Below are positions 27,281-36,043 of a stretch of 64,000 bases of DNA, in pieces (within the stretch, counting starts at the first letter, position 1; each line of letters opens with the position of its first letter). The translations under genes and the position numbers were made by a program. Under the pieces are notes generated by a model. That model worked only from the letters and a program-made list of their open reading frames with translations, was not told the DNA's origin and made no database searches. The DNA is taken from NCBI GenBank assembly GCA_027488255.1, contig JAIYBZ010000029.1:248001-312000 (forward strand), read 5' to 3'. Origin of the DNA: Comamonadaceae bacterium (GTDB lineage: Bacteria; Pseudomonadota; Gammaproteobacteria; Burkholderiales; Burkholderiaceae_C).

Positions 27281-28108
27281 ATGCAGATCAATTCACCTTC
27301 AAAAATCAGCGTACTGGGGCAGCATTTAGAAGTTCTGCACATGGCCAACCCGAAAGGCACGGACGCCCCAGATATCGTGTTTTTGCATGAAGGCCTGGGC
27401 AGCGTGCGCTTGTGGCGTGACTGGCCTGCTCAAATTTGTCAATTACTCGGCTGTTCGGCTTGGGTGTATTCGCGTCAAGGTTATGGCCAATCTGACCCTG
27501 TGCCCGATGTGCGTGGCCCTTCACGCCGGGTCGACGGACAACGGCAAGGCCGCTTGTTGCCCGACTACATGCACCGCGAGGCACTGGATGTTTTGCCTGC
27601 TTTATTAGAGGCCCTGCATATCCGGCGACCGATGCTGTTGGGCCACTCGGATGGCGGCACCATCGCACTGCTGCATGCCAGCCAGTTTGACGTGGCGGGC
27701 TGCGTGGTGATGGCGCCGCATGTGATGGTGGAAGATGTGTCGATCCACGCTATCCAGGCCGCACGAGACGCTTTTGGCCAAGGCCCCCTGCGCCAAAAAC
27801 TGTCCGCTTTTCATGCCGATGTGGAGGGTGCCTTTTGGCAATGGAACGATGTGTGGCTGAGTGAAGGATTTCGCTCGTTTGACATTCGAGGCGATTTACA
27901 CCGCATTTCAGCGCCGCTGCTGGCCATTCAAGGCACGGACGATCCCTACGGCACGATGGCCCAGATTGATGACATCGCCCGTGCTGTGCCACACGCCCAA
28001 TTGCTCAAGTTGGCCCACTGCGGGCACGCGCCGCACCGCGATCAACCCGACGCCGTGGCGCAAGCCCTGCAAGGGTTTTACGCGGCACTTCCTCCGATCA
28101 AGACTTGA
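27281..28108 (+). CDS. Alpha/beta-fold hydrolase
   Basis: A 275-residue hydrolase with the oxyanion segment VFLHEGLGSVRLWRDWP near residue 32, the nucleophile elbow LLGHSDGGTIAL near 118, Asp in QGTDDPYG and His in CGHAPHRDQP. The HEGLGS/GHSDGG combination is seen in hydrolases annotated as esterases or lactonases; the substrate is not predictable. Its last 11 bases overlap the end of the converging rsuA gene. Confidence 0.85.
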   Translation: MQINSPSKISVLGQHLEVLHMANPKGTDAPDIVFLHEGLGSVRLWRDWPAQICQLLGCSAWVYSRQGYGQSDPVPDVRGPSRRVDGQRQGRLLPDYMHREALDVLPALLEALHIRRPMLLGHSDGGTIALLHASQFDVAGCVVMAPHVMVEDVSIHAIQAARDAFGQGPLRQKLSAFHADVEGAFWQWNDVWLSEGFRSFDIRGDLHRISAPLLAIQGTDDPYGTMAQIDDIARAVPHAQLLKLAHCGHAPHRDQPDAVAQALQGFYAALPPIKT

Positions 28109-28841
28109 GCAAAGCCAAGTCTTCTGGCGTCAACCAGCGCCACTGACCCGGCGCCAAATCGCCCAACACCAAACCGCCTATCTGCGAGCGGTGCAAGCCC
28201 TCGACCCGATTGCCCACGGCCGCCAACATGCGCTTGACTTGGTGGTATTTGCCCTCGGTCAGGGTGAGCTTCAAATGGCATTCGGCAACCGCCTCACAGG
28301 CCGCTGCTTTGACCGGCTTGGGGTCGTCTTCCAGCACCACGCCCGACAACAATTTGTGCACCATGTCTGGCGTGATGGGGTGTTTGGTGGTGACCTCGTA
28401 CACCTTGGGCACATGGTGTTTGGGCGAGCTCATTTTGTGGATGAATTGACCGTCATCGGTCAGCAGCAGCAAGCCGGTGGTGTCTTGGTCCAGCCGGCCC
28501 ACCGCCTGCACACCTTGCACCGCGGCTTTTTGAGGTCGCTGGCGCAAAGGCGCCGGCAACAAGGTGTAAATACTGGGCCAGGTAGAGGGTTTTTGCGAAC
28601 ACTCGGTACCCGCTGGCTTGTGCAACAGCACATAGGCGTGCTCTTTGAAAGGCCAGGGGGTGCCTTGCACGCTGAAGTGCAGGTCTTGCACGTCGAAAAA
28701 TTCACCGGCATCGGTCACCGTTTCGCCCAGCACTTGCACATGGCCTTGCTGCACCAAGCCGGCACAAACACGGCGGGTGCCAAAGCCCTGGCTGAACAAA
28801 ATGTCTTCCAGACGCATGGGTTTGAGAGATTTGGCTTTCAT
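28098..28841 (-). CDS. rsuA: 16S rRNA pseudouridine(516) synthase
   Basis: This 247-residue synthase isomerises U516 of 16S rRNA in E. coli. It has the N-terminal S4-like RNA-binding domain (MRLEDILFSQGFGTRR) followed by the catalytic domain with [17 protein letters not shown] and LTLTEGKYHQVKRM. The open frame continues far upstream, but the ATG giving MKAKSLKP fits the family length. The two converging genes overlap by 11 bases at their 3' ends. Confidence 0.9.
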   Translation of the reverse strand: MKAKSLKPMRLEDILFSQGFGTRRVCAGLVQQGHVQVLGETVTDAGEFFDVQDLHFSVQGTPWPFKEHAYVLLHKPAGTECSQKPSTWPSIYTLLPAPLRQRPQKAAVQGVQAVGRLDQDTTGLLLLTDDGQFIHKMSSPKHHVPKVYEVTTKHPITPDMVHKLLSGVVLEDDPKPVKAAACEAVAECHLKLTLTEGKYHQVKRMLAAVGNRVEGLHRSQIGGLVLGDLAPGQWRWLTPEDLALLKS

Positions 28842-28925
28842 GGGGCATGATTGTCGCCTCGAAATCAACCCCTGAAGCGGGTGCCCACGCGCCATGCAAA
28901 GGGCACTGCAGGAGACTTTTTGCCC

Positions 28926-29204
28926 ATGAGAGCCGACCTTGAGATCTTGTCCCGCATGACCGATGCACTGGCCGCCTGCACGCGTGGCGACTTGGCACAA
29001 GCGGAAATGATTCGGCAATGGCGCAGCGGTGCCGCCAGCCTGCCCTTGCCCGACAAGTTTGGGGTGGTGCTGGGCGATTTGCTGGACCGCATCGAGGCCA
29101 GCGCCCTGTTCAGCGGCGAGAGCTGCTCGTTCAGCCAAAAAGATTTGTTTGACAACCTGCAACTGTGGGCCGACAAGGCGCGGGCCAAGCTGAGCAACCC
29201 CTAG
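28926..29204 (+). CDS. Small conserved protein of unknown function
   Basis: A 92-residue, mostly helical acidic protein with no recognised motif. It begins MRADLEILSRMTDALAACTR and has no signal peptide or membrane segment. It is transcribed divergently from rsuA and is followed by a bidirectional terminator shared with ettA. I cannot name it. The ordered codon use and own transcription unit suggest a real gene. Confidence 0.55.
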   Translation: MRADLEILSRMTDALAACTRGDLAQAEMIRQWRSGAASLPLPDKFGVVLGDLLDRIEASALFSGESCSFSQKDLFDNLQLWADKARAKLSNP

Positions 29205-29254
29205 GGTTGCAATGGGGCATTGGGGACGTGTGACGGGAATTGCCCCACCCAAAG

Positions 29255-29280
29255 AAAACGGGCCCCGCAGGGCCCGTTTT
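29255..29280. terminator. Bidirectional intrinsic terminator
   Basis: AAAACGGGCCC and GGGCCCGTTTT form an 11-bp perfect stem with a CGCA loop. A or T runs flank both sides, so it can stop both the small gene at 28926 and the converging ettA. Confidence 0.85.
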
Positions 29281-29298
29281 GCATGACCAAGACAGGAC

Positions 29299-30960
29299 TT
29301 ACTTCAAAGCCTTGAAGCGCACGCGCTTGGGCTTGGCGCCCTCTTCGCCCAGACGCTTTTTCTTGTCGGCTTCGTATTCTTGGTAGTTGCCGTCAAAGAA
29401 CACCCACTGGCTGTCGCCTTCGGCAGCCAAGATGTGGGTGGCAATGCGGTCCAAGAACCAGCGGTCGTGGCTGATGACCATGACCGAGCCGGCAAACTCC
29501 AGCAGCGCGTCTTCCAGCGCACGCAAAGTTTCCACGTCCAAGTCGTTGGAGGGTTCGTCCAGCAACAACACGTTGCCGCCTTCGATCAGTGTTTTGGCCA
29601 GGTGCAAACGGCCGCGCTCACCGCCCGACAACATGCCGACCTTCTTTTGCTGGTCACCGCCGTTGAAGTTGAAGCGGCCGCAATACGCACGACTGGCCAT
29701 CTGGAACTTGCCCACGTTGATGATGTCCAGGCCGCCCGAGACGTCTTCCCAGACGGTTTTGTTGTTGTCCAAGTCGTCGCGGTTCTGGTCCACAAAGGCC
29801 ATCTTCACGGTCTGACCAATCTTGACTTCACCACTGTCAGGTTGCTCACGGCCCGAGATCAGTTTGAACAACGTCGACTTACCGGCGCCGTTCGGGCCGA
29901 TGATGCCCACGATGGCGCCCGCAGGCACTTTGAAGCTCAGGTTGTCGATCAACATGCGGTCGCCAAACGACTTGCTGACGTTTTTGAACTCAAACACTTC
30001 GTTGCCCAGACGCTCGGCCACCGGAATGAAAATTTCCTGTGTTTCGTTGCGTTGCTGGTATTCGTAGTCGCTCAGCTCTTCGAAGCGGGCCAAACGCGCC
30101 TTGCTCTTGGCTTGACGGCCTTTGGGGTTGGCGCGGGCCCACTCCAATTCTTTCTTCATGGCCTTGGTGCGGGCGTCTTCGGTGCGCTGCTCTTGCTCCA
30201 AGCGGGCTTCTTTTTGCTCCAGCCAAGTGGAGTAGTTGCCTTTGTAGGGGATGCCGTGGCCACGGTCGAGTTCCAAAATCCACTCGGCGGCGTTGTCCAA
30301 GAAGTAACGGTCGTGGGTGATGGCCACCACGGTGCCCGAGAAGCGCTGCAAAAACTGCTCTAGCCAATCCACCGATTCGGCGTCCAAGTGGTTGGTTGGC
30401 TCGTCCAGCAGCAACATGTCGGGGCGCGACAGCAGCAAACGGCACAGCGCCACGCGGCGTTTTTCGCCGCCCGAGAGGTTGCCGATCACGGCATCCCATG
30501 GGGGCAGGCGCAGTGCGTCAGCGGCGATTTCAAGTTGGTGATCCGAGGCATCGCCGGCGGTGGCGATGATCGCCTCGAGCTTGGCCTGCTCAGCCGCCAA
30601 AGCGTCAAAGTCGGCGTCTTCTTCGGCGTAAGCGGCATACACCTCTTCCAGGCGAGCTTGTGCGGCTTTGATCTCGCCCATGCCGTTTTCCACCGATTGG
30701 CGCACGGTTTCAGTCGGGTCCAGTTGGGGCTCTTGCGGCAGATAACCGATCTTCAGGCCCGCCATGGGAATGGCTTCGCCTTCGATCTCTTTGTCGATGC
30801 CGGCCATGATCTTGAGCAAAGTGGACTTGCCCGAACCGTTGGTGCCCAGCACGCCAATCTTGGCGCCGGGGAAGAAAGACAGCGAAATGTCTTTGAGAAT
30901 TTGACGCTTGGGCGGCACGATCTTGCCAACCCGGTTCATCGAAAATACGTATTGAGCCAT
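29299..30960 (-). CDS. ettA: Energy-dependent translational throttle protein EttA (ABC-F)
   Basis: This cytosolic ABC-F protein of 553 residues has two ATPase domains and no membrane part. It binds the ribosomal E site and gates entry into elongation by ATP/ADP ratio. Domain 1 has GTNGSGKST, LSGGEKRR and LLLDEPTNHLD; domain 2 has GPNGAGKST, LSGGERGR and LLLDEPSNDLD. The linker between them has the charged ARANPKGRQAKSKARL stretch. The length equals that of E. coli EttA. A hairpin lies 23 bases upstream of the start. Confidence 0.95.
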   Translation of the reverse strand: MAQYVFSMNRVGKIVPPKRQILKDISLSFFPGAKIGVLGTNGSGKSTLLKIMAGIDKEIEGEAIPMAGLKIGYLPQEPQLDPTETVRQSVENGMGEIKAAQARLEEVYAAYAEEDADFDALAAEQAKLEAIIATAGDASDHQLEIAADALRLPPWDAVIGNLSGGEKRRVALCRLLLSRPDMLLLDEPTNHLDAESVDWLEQFLQRFSGTVVAITHDRYFLDNAAEWILELDRGHGIPYKGNYSTWLEQKEARLEQEQRTEDARTKAMKKELEWARANPKGRQAKSKARLARFEELSDYEYQQRNETQEIFIPVAERLGNEVFEFKNVSKSFGDRMLIDNLSFKVPAGAIVGIIGPNGAGKSTLFKLISGREQPDSGEVKIGQTVKMAFVDQNRDDLDNNKTVWEDVSGGLDIINVGKFQMASRAYCGRFNFNGGDQQKKVGMLSGGERGRLHLAKTLIEGGNVLLLDEPSNDLDVETLRALEDALLEFAGSVMVISHDRWFLDRIATHILAAEGDSQWVFFDGNYQEYEADKKKRLGEEGAKPKRVRFKALK

Positions 30961-30982
30961 GAATCACCCTGAATAAATGGAG

Positions 30983-31017
30983 GCAGAGACCCAGCACCCC
31001 AAGGGAGTGGGCTCTGC
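30983..31017. other. Leader hairpin upstream of ettA
   Basis: GCAGAG-A-CCCA pairs with TGGGCTCTGC, ten pairs with one bulged A, enclosing a 14-base loop. It lies in the likely 5' leader of ettA. No T-run follows on either strand, so its role is open. Confidence 0.3.
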
Positions 31018-31096
31018 ACCGCAAGCCTGCACTGAAGTCAGGCGCGGCGTGTGCAACTCGGCATTATCCCAGCTTGTCAGGCAAGCCCAGCAAAAA

Positions 31097-32164
31097 TCAA
31101 ACCGACCGCTCGCTCAACAGACCCGAACGGTTGGAAAACTGGACCCGGCTGTCCATGGCTTCGAGCTGCACGCGCGCGTTGCGCTGGCCATAAACCTCGG
31201 CCCGCAGCCAAGCGCATTCGGCGTCCAACAATTCGTCTGAGGCCACACTGCACCACCATACACGGCCCTCGCCGTCCCAACGGTAGCCGCGCGCTTTGAG
31301 CTTGTCTTTGGACTCAAACGGTGCGCCTGTGGCGCGCAGTTTGTAGCGCGTCTGGTCTGCCCCCGCCAGCAGGCGCGACAGCCCCGTTTGCCCATCGGCC
31401 AAGGTCGACGCCAACACCTGCAAAAGCGCATGGCAGTCCACCTGTGCCCGGTGTGCGTCGTAAAACCAACCGCGCTCGGACGCCAAAAATTCCAGCTTCG
31501 CCGAGCCGCTGCCCTCTTTTTTCCAGTCGATGCCCATGAATGAGCAAGCCCACGCTTTGCCCGCGAACACGGGCCAGCGCGCCTCGACAAACGGGCGATC
31601 AAAGCCAGCGTTGTGCGCCAAGACCAAATCGGCTGCTTGCACCAGCGCGGTCACGGCGGCATCGTCGATGCGCTGCCCCTTGACCATGCTGTCGTCAATG
31701 CCCGTGATCTCGGTGATGTGTGGCGGAATCGGTTTGCCGGGGTCTTCAAACGACTCGTAAACCGTGACCGGACCAACCGGTAAACCGGTGGCGCTGTCCA
31801 CCAACACCGACAACATGGCCAGCTCGATCACTTTTTCGCTTTTGCTGTCGAGCCCGGTGGTTTCGGTGTCCAGCACGATCACACGCTGTGTCGCTTGGCC
31901 CTGCACATTGCCGTAGTCGGTTTGCGGCACCAAGCGGCGCAAAACCCGAAAGTCGGGGTGCTGCGCCAGCGCTTGGGCCATGGCTTCGGCATCCCTAGGT
32001 TGGGCATCCGTTACCAGCTCCCCAGTCGACATGGCTGTGGATTTAGCAGCGGGAACTGAAGCGGCGGTTGGGCTGACCGCTTGCGTGGCCTTGGCCGGTT
32101 TGGCGGGTTTCCCACCGGCCTCGGGCTCGAAACCGAAAAAACTCATCTGGTCTGTTTTGCTCAT
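31097..32164 (-). CDS. DnaQ-family 3'-5' exonuclease
   Basis: This 355-residue protein has an N-terminal Ala/Pro/Lys-rich region and then a DEDD exonuclease domain. The motifs are VLDTETTGLD (Exo I), AHNAGFDRPFVE (Exo II) and HRAQVDCHAL (Exo III, DEDDh type). The C-terminal stretch around LKARGYRWD...WWCSV is an extra small domain found in related exonucleases. The start gives MSKTDQMSFFGFEPE. It probably acts in repair or end-processing; it is not the replicative epsilon subunit judging by its extra regions. Confidence 0.87.
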   Translation of the reverse strand: MSKTDQMSFFGFEPEAGGKPAKPAKATQAVSPTAASVPAAKSTAMSTGELVTDAQPRDAEAMAQALAQHPDFRVLRRLVPQTDYGNVQGQATQRVIVLDTETTGLDSKSEKVIELAMLSVLVDSATGLPVGPVTVYESFEDPGKPIPPHITEITGIDDSMVKGQRIDDAAVTALVQAADLVLAHNAGFDRPFVEARWPVFAGKAWACSFMGIDWKKEGSGSAKLEFLASERGWFYDAHRAQVDCHALLQVLASTLADGQTGLSRLLAGADQTRYKLRATGAPFESKDKLKARGYRWDGEGRVWWCSVASDELLDAECAWLRAEVYGQRNARVQLEAMDSRVQFSNRSGLLSERSV

Positions 32165-32224
32165 AAGCCGAGATTAAACCGCGACTTCTGCATGGGCAGA
32201 TCGGTCCGCTCAGCTTGAGGTCAG

Positions 32225-32256
32225 GCTTGAAACCTTTTTCAGCTTGAAACCTTTTT
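32225..32256. repeat. Short direct repeat between exonuclease and Bug genes
   Basis: The 15-mer GCTTGAAACCTTTTT occurs twice with a 17-base period (32225-32239 and 32242-32256). TTGAGG at 32215-32220 and CCTCAA at 32259-32264 flank the pair as an inverted repeat. No T-run or known site explains it. Confidence 0.6.
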
Positions 32257-32272
32257 AGCCTCAACCGCCCGA

Positions 32273-33262
32273 TCAATCGAGCTTGATACCCAGATCCACT
32301 GCCAGCTTGATCCAGACCGGTACTTCGGCCTCCCAGTCTTTGCGGGTACCGGCCAAATTTTTCGGTTTGTTGGGAATGGCAAAGGTTTCGCGCAGCTTGG
32401 CGGCTTTGTCGGTGTTGGACCAGGCCACGGCTTCATCGGCCAACAGTTTCAACACCGCTTCAGGGGTGCCGGTGGGGGCCATCAAAGGCAAGCCCCCTTC
32501 TAGAGTGACCAGCTTGGCGGTGTCGCCCTGCTCCATCAGCGTGGGCACGTTGGGCAACTTGGGCGAGCGGTAACTGCCGGTCACGCCAATTGGGCGCACG
32601 CCCCGTGAGGCCACGGCATTGAAAGCCAAATAGCTGCCCACGGCCACTTGCAACTGGCCTGAAGCCACATCCAGCCACATCGGAGCCTCACCACGGTAAT
32701 GCACCGACTGGATTTGTGTGCCCTGGGTGCGGTTGGTCTGGTCGGCCACCATGTGCGGGTAAGACCCCGGGGCGTAAGTGCCCATAGAAGTGGGGTTCTT
32801 TTTGGCCCAGGCCACAAACTCGGCCATGTTGTTGGCCGGAATTTTGTCGTGGATGCCCACCACCAAAGGGCCCGACGGGAACACGGTGACCGGGGTCAGG
32901 TCTTTGTCGAGGTTGTAGGGCAACTTGGAATACAAGATGCGGTTTTGCCAAAACGTGCCCGAAGTGCTCATGACCAGCGTGTAACCATCCGTCGGAGATT
33001 TGGCCGCCGCATCGATGCCAATGATGGCGCCGGCGCCCGGCTTGTTGTCCACCACCACGGGCACGCCCAACTTGCCAGACAGGTGTTCGCCATAGCTGCG
33101 TGCCAAAGCATCGGTCAAGCCGCCGGGGGGAAAGGCCACCACAATGCGAATGGGTTTCGCGGGCCATTTGCCCGCTTGCGCCCAAGCTGAGCCCAACACA
33201 CTGGTGGTCGCCACGGCGCTGGCAGCTTTCAAAAAATGGCGGCGATGGTCAAAGTGTTTCAT
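32273..33262 (-). CDS. Bug-family tripartite tricarboxylate transporter binding protein
   Basis: A 329-residue periplasmic solute receptor of the Bug (TctC-like) family. The signal peptide has a twin-arginine pattern (HRRHFLKAA) and a cleavage at about SAWAQ. The family segments PIRIVVAFPPGG and VVDNKPGAGAIIGIDAAAKSPTDGYT are clear, and the latter regions contact carboxylate ligands. No TctA or TctB membrane subunits are nearby, which is common for Bug proteins in Burkholderiales. The ligand is unknown. Confidence 0.92.
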   Translation of the reverse strand: MKHFDHRRHFLKAASAVATTSVLGSAWAQAGKWPAKPIRIVVAFPPGGLTDALARSYGEHLSGKLGVPVVVDNKPGAGAIIGIDAAAKSPTDGYTLVMSTSGTFWQNRILYSKLPYNLDKDLTPVTVFPSGPLVVGIHDKIPANNMAEFVAWAKKNPTSMGTYAPGSYPHMVADQTNRTQGTQIQSVHYRGEAPMWLDVASGQLQVAVGSYLAFNAVASRGVRPIGVTGSYRSPKLPNVPTLMEQGDTAKLVTLEGGLPLMAPTGTPEAVLKLLADEAVAWSNTDKAAKLRETFAIPNKPKNLAGTRKDWEAEVPVWIKLAVDLGIKLD

Positions 33263-33588
33263 GGGTATTTCGGTTGATTCAGGGCAGGTGTGTGGATGAA
33301 GCCGCATGCAGTCTAGAACCCCGCGTGCACACTTTGAATTGGGGTTTGAACCGATGACCCGCAAGTGACAACAAGACACCAATGAAGCCGTGTGGGGAAG
33401 AGATTGGCTTTGTGCGACAATCTGCCTCGTTGCGGCCTCCAGTTGCCACAACATCAGCACTTCTGCTGGGGCCTGATCCAGGCAACGCTCAAGACAAGCG
33501 CCTGCGGTTTCCATGCCCACCCCAAGACCTATCGGCCAACACTGGTAACTGCCAACAGCAGTTGAATGAGCCGAGACCTGCGCCGGAG
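33263..33588 (+). other. Long leader region upstream of rhlE
   Basis: This 326-base interval between divergent genes holds no gene I can support. A frame in phase with rhlE stays open from 33382, but its residues look unstructured and lack family similarity. TGCGACAAT near 33413 could be an extended -10. A long untranslated leader is the simplest reading, as for several cold-induced helicase genes. Confidence 0.4.
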
Positions 33589-35439
33589 ATGGCGCTCGAT
33601 GAAATGAACTTTGAAGAATTGAATCTGGCCCCGGCCATCATGCAAGCCGTGCGCGAACTCGGCTACGACACCCCCACCCCCATTCAAGCCCAAGCCATTC
33701 CAGCCGTTCTGGCCGGACAAGACTTGCTGGCTGGGGCACAAACCGGCACCGGCAAAACGGCTGCTTTCACCCTGCCCTTGTTGCACAAACTCAGCCTGAG
33801 CGAAGCGGGCCAAAACCGCTTTGGCGGCAAAGCCATCCGCGCCTTGGTATTGACACCCACCCGCGAATTGGCCGCCCAGGTCGAAGAGTCGGTGCGCGAC
33901 TATGGCAAATACCTCAAGCTCGACTCGACCGTGATCTTTGGCGGCGTGGGCATGAACCCGCAGATCAACAAAATCAAACGTGGCGTGGACATTTTGGTGG
34001 CCACCCCCGGCCGCTTGCTGGACTTGCAAGGTCAAGGTTTCTTGGACTTGTCGAGCATCGAAATTTTGGTCTTGGACGAAGCCGACCGCATGTTGGACAT
34101 GGGCTTCATCCACGACGTGAAAAAAGTCTTGGCGCTGGTGCCCAAAGAAAAGCAAAGCCTGCTGTTCTCGGCCACCTTCAGCGACGAGATCCGCGAATTG
34201 GCGGGCAACCTGCTGCAAAACCCGCAGAGCATTCAAGTCACCCCGAGCAACACCACCGTTCAACGCATCACCCAAGTGATTCACCCGGTCGGACGCAACA
34301 AGAAAAAAGACGTGCTGTTGCACATCATTCAAAAGCACGACTGGAGCCAAGTCTTGGTGTTCACACGCACCAAGTTTGGCGCCAACAATGTGGCCGACTT
34401 TTTGACCAAAAACGGCGTCAAGGCCATGGCCTTGCACGGCAACAAGAGCCAGACCGCCCGCACCCAAGCCTTGGCCGGCTTCAAGAGTGGCGAGATCCGC
34501 GCCTTGGTGGCCACTGACATTGCGGCGCGCGGCATCGACATCGAAGATTTGCCACACGTGGTCAATTACGAGATTCCCAATGTCTCTGAAGACTATGTGC
34601 ACCGCATTGGCCGTACCGGTCGCGCTGGCGCCAGCGGCGAAGCCGTGAGCCTGGTGTGCTTGGACGAAGAAGGCTTCATGATGGACATTGAGCGCTTCAC
34701 CAAACAAGAAATTCCTGTGCAAATGCTCGAGGGCTTTGGCCCCGATGCCGGTGAAGTGGCCGAGCCCATTGCCATGGGCCGTCAGACCTTGTGGGGCGGC
34801 GCGGGCAAACCGCCCAGCCGCGAAGTCATGGCGGCTGCGGCCAAGGCCGCTCGCCAAGACATGATGCAACGCATTCGCGACAACAAAGCCGCTGGCGGCA
34901 ATGGCGGTAACGGCGGTGGCGGCGGCGCACGCCAGGGCCGCGGGGATGGCCAAGGATCGGCTCGTCCCTCGCGCAACGGCCCACCCCCCTCCCGACGCAA
35001 TGGCCCACAAGGCGCACCCCGCTTTGAAGGTCAAGGGGAAGGTCGCCGCGAAGGCGGGCGTGATGGCGGTCGTGGCCAAGAGCAACGTGGGGATCCCCGT
35101 TTTGACAACCGCGCGGACGGCCAAGGCCGTCCAGCCCCACGGGGCCCGCGTCCAGAAGGTCGCGGCCGTGGCGGTCAAGGGGGTCAAGGTGGCGGCCAAG
35201 ACCGTCGCCGTTTGGATGGCGACGAATTGCCTCGCCACATCGATCCCTTAAAAACCACCCAGTTTGCCCGCCTGGATTTGCCCAACCGCAAGCCGGTGCG
35301 CAGCAGCGGTCAACCTGATCCCACCCGCACCAGCATTGACAGCTTGGCCAGCGGCGGCAAACGCCATGGCGGTGGCGGCTACGGCGGTGGCAACCGCGGG
35401 GGAAATGGCGGCGGCGGTGGCCGTGGTTTTGGCCGTTGA
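33589..35439 (+). CDS. rhlE: DEAD-box RNA helicase, RhlE type
   Basis: A 616-residue ATP-dependent RNA helicase. The core has the Q motif region ([13 protein letters not shown]), AQTGTGKT (motif I), [19 protein letters not shown] (II), SATFS (III), [14 protein letters not shown] and [10 protein letters not shown] (VI). After residue 430 comes a long Gly/Arg-rich tail with RGG-like and GGGG runs, likely a disordered RNA-binding region. The tail is longer than in E. coli RhlE (454 residues). The start could also be the ATG five codons later (MNFEELNL). An intrinsic terminator follows. Confidence 0.93.
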   Translation: MALDEMNFEELNLAPAIMQAVRELGYDTPTPIQAQAIPAVLAGQDLLAGAQTGTGKTAAFTLPLLHKLSLSEAGQNRFGGKAIRALVLTPTRELAAQVEESVRDYGKYLKLDSTVIFGGVGMNPQINKIKRGVDILVATPGRLLDLQGQGFLDLSSIEILVLDEADRMLDMGFIHDVKKVLALVPKEKQSLLFSATFSDEIRELAGNLLQNPQSIQVTPSNTTVQRITQVIHPVGRNKKKDVLLHIIQKHDWSQVLVFTRTKFGANNVADFLTKNGVKAMALHGNKSQTARTQALAGFKSGEIRALVATDIAARGIDIEDLPHVVNYEIPNVSEDYVHRIGRTGRAGASGEAVSLVCLDEEGFMMDIERFTKQEIPVQMLEGFGPDAGEVAEPIAMGRQTLWGGAGKPPSREVMAAAAKAARQDMMQRIRDNKAAGGNGGNGGGGGARQGRGDGQGSARPSRNGPPPSRRNGPQGAPRFEGQGEGRREGGRDGGRGQEQRGDPRFDNRADGQGRPAPRGPRPEGRGRGGQGGQGGGQDRRRLDGDELPRHIDPLKTTQFARLDLPNRKPVRSSGQPDPTRTSIDSLASGGKRHGGGGYGGGNRGGNGGGGGRGFGR

Positions 35440-35463
35440 ACCACAGAGACTTTCAAAGCAAAA

Positions 35464-35491
35464 GAGCCCGCACATGCGGGCTCTTTTTTTT
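35464..35491 (+). terminator. Intrinsic terminator after rhlE
   Basis: GAGCCCGC and GCGGGCTC form an 8-bp perfect stem with an ACAT loop, extended by flanking A/T pairs and followed by eight T. It ends the rhlE unit ahead of the converging cupin gene. Confidence 0.9.
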
Positions 35492-35521
35492 CGGGTGAAT
35501 GAAAAAGTTTTTTTCGCAATT

Positions 35522-35914
35522 TCAATCGCGCACAAACAAGGTCACCAAAGGCTCGGGGCCCACTTGGCGGCTCCAATGGCCATGCACGCTGGGGTCAAAC
35601 GTGGCGCCTTCGGGCAAGGTGTCGGCCGAGTAAAAAAATTCACCGGGCCCAAAAATGCGCGAGCTGCCGTCTTGCAAAAAAATCTCCATCTGTCCGGCCA
35701 ACACAAACAACCACTGCGGATGGCCGGTGCAGTGAAAGGTGCTGCGAAAACCCACTGGACTTTGACGCAACTGACACGCCGTGGCAGCCATCAACGCTGA
35801 CAACTGGCTTTGCGGCGTGCCCTCGGTCAGTGGCACCCACTCATCGCGAAAGCGGGCGCGGCCATCGGTATCGGTGAAGAGAATGACTTTTTTTAACTGG
35901 GCCATGGTGTGCAT
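35522..35914 (-). CDS. Small cupin-domain protein
   Basis: A 130-residue single-domain cupin. The motifs are FHCTGHPQWLFVLAGQMEIFLQDG and FGPGEFFYSADTL, close to cupin motifs 1 and 2, although the usual metal His pair in motif 1 is only partly present (HCTGHPQ). Proteins of this kind are often annotated as cupin-domain proteins of unknown role. The frame continues upstream antisense to the next gene; I took the ATG giving MHTMAQLKKV, and MAQLKKV is also possible. Confidence 0.7.
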   Translation of the reverse strand: MHTMAQLKKVILFTDTDGRARFRDEWVPLTEGTPQSQLSALMAATACQLRQSPVGFRSTFHCTGHPQWLFVLAGQMEIFLQDGSSRIFGPGEFFYSADTLPEGATFDPSVHGHWSRQVGPEPLVTLFVRD

Positions 35915-36043
35915 CTCGGTCAACAATTGAAGGGCCGATTGTCGCTGAGCTTTTGAATCGGCTGCACGCGGGACAGGGCACGGTCTTGGCTTCTGGCATA
36001 GTGCCCAGCACCCGAACCTCTGCACGCCATTTGGCAACACCCC

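Noticed and set aside
33382..33588. In-frame N-terminal extension of rhlE
   Set aside because: The added 69 residues look non-coding and no family member has them; treated as leader.
33529..35238. 569-codon open frame on the minus strand across rhlE
   Set aside because: It is the antisense of a clear DEAD-box helicase; the low-complexity His/Ala/Gly composition is a by-product of codon bias.
34897..35430. Gly-rich repeats resembling a repeat array
   Set aside because: They encode the low-complexity helicase tail and have no regular spacer, so they are not CRISPR or satellite DNA.
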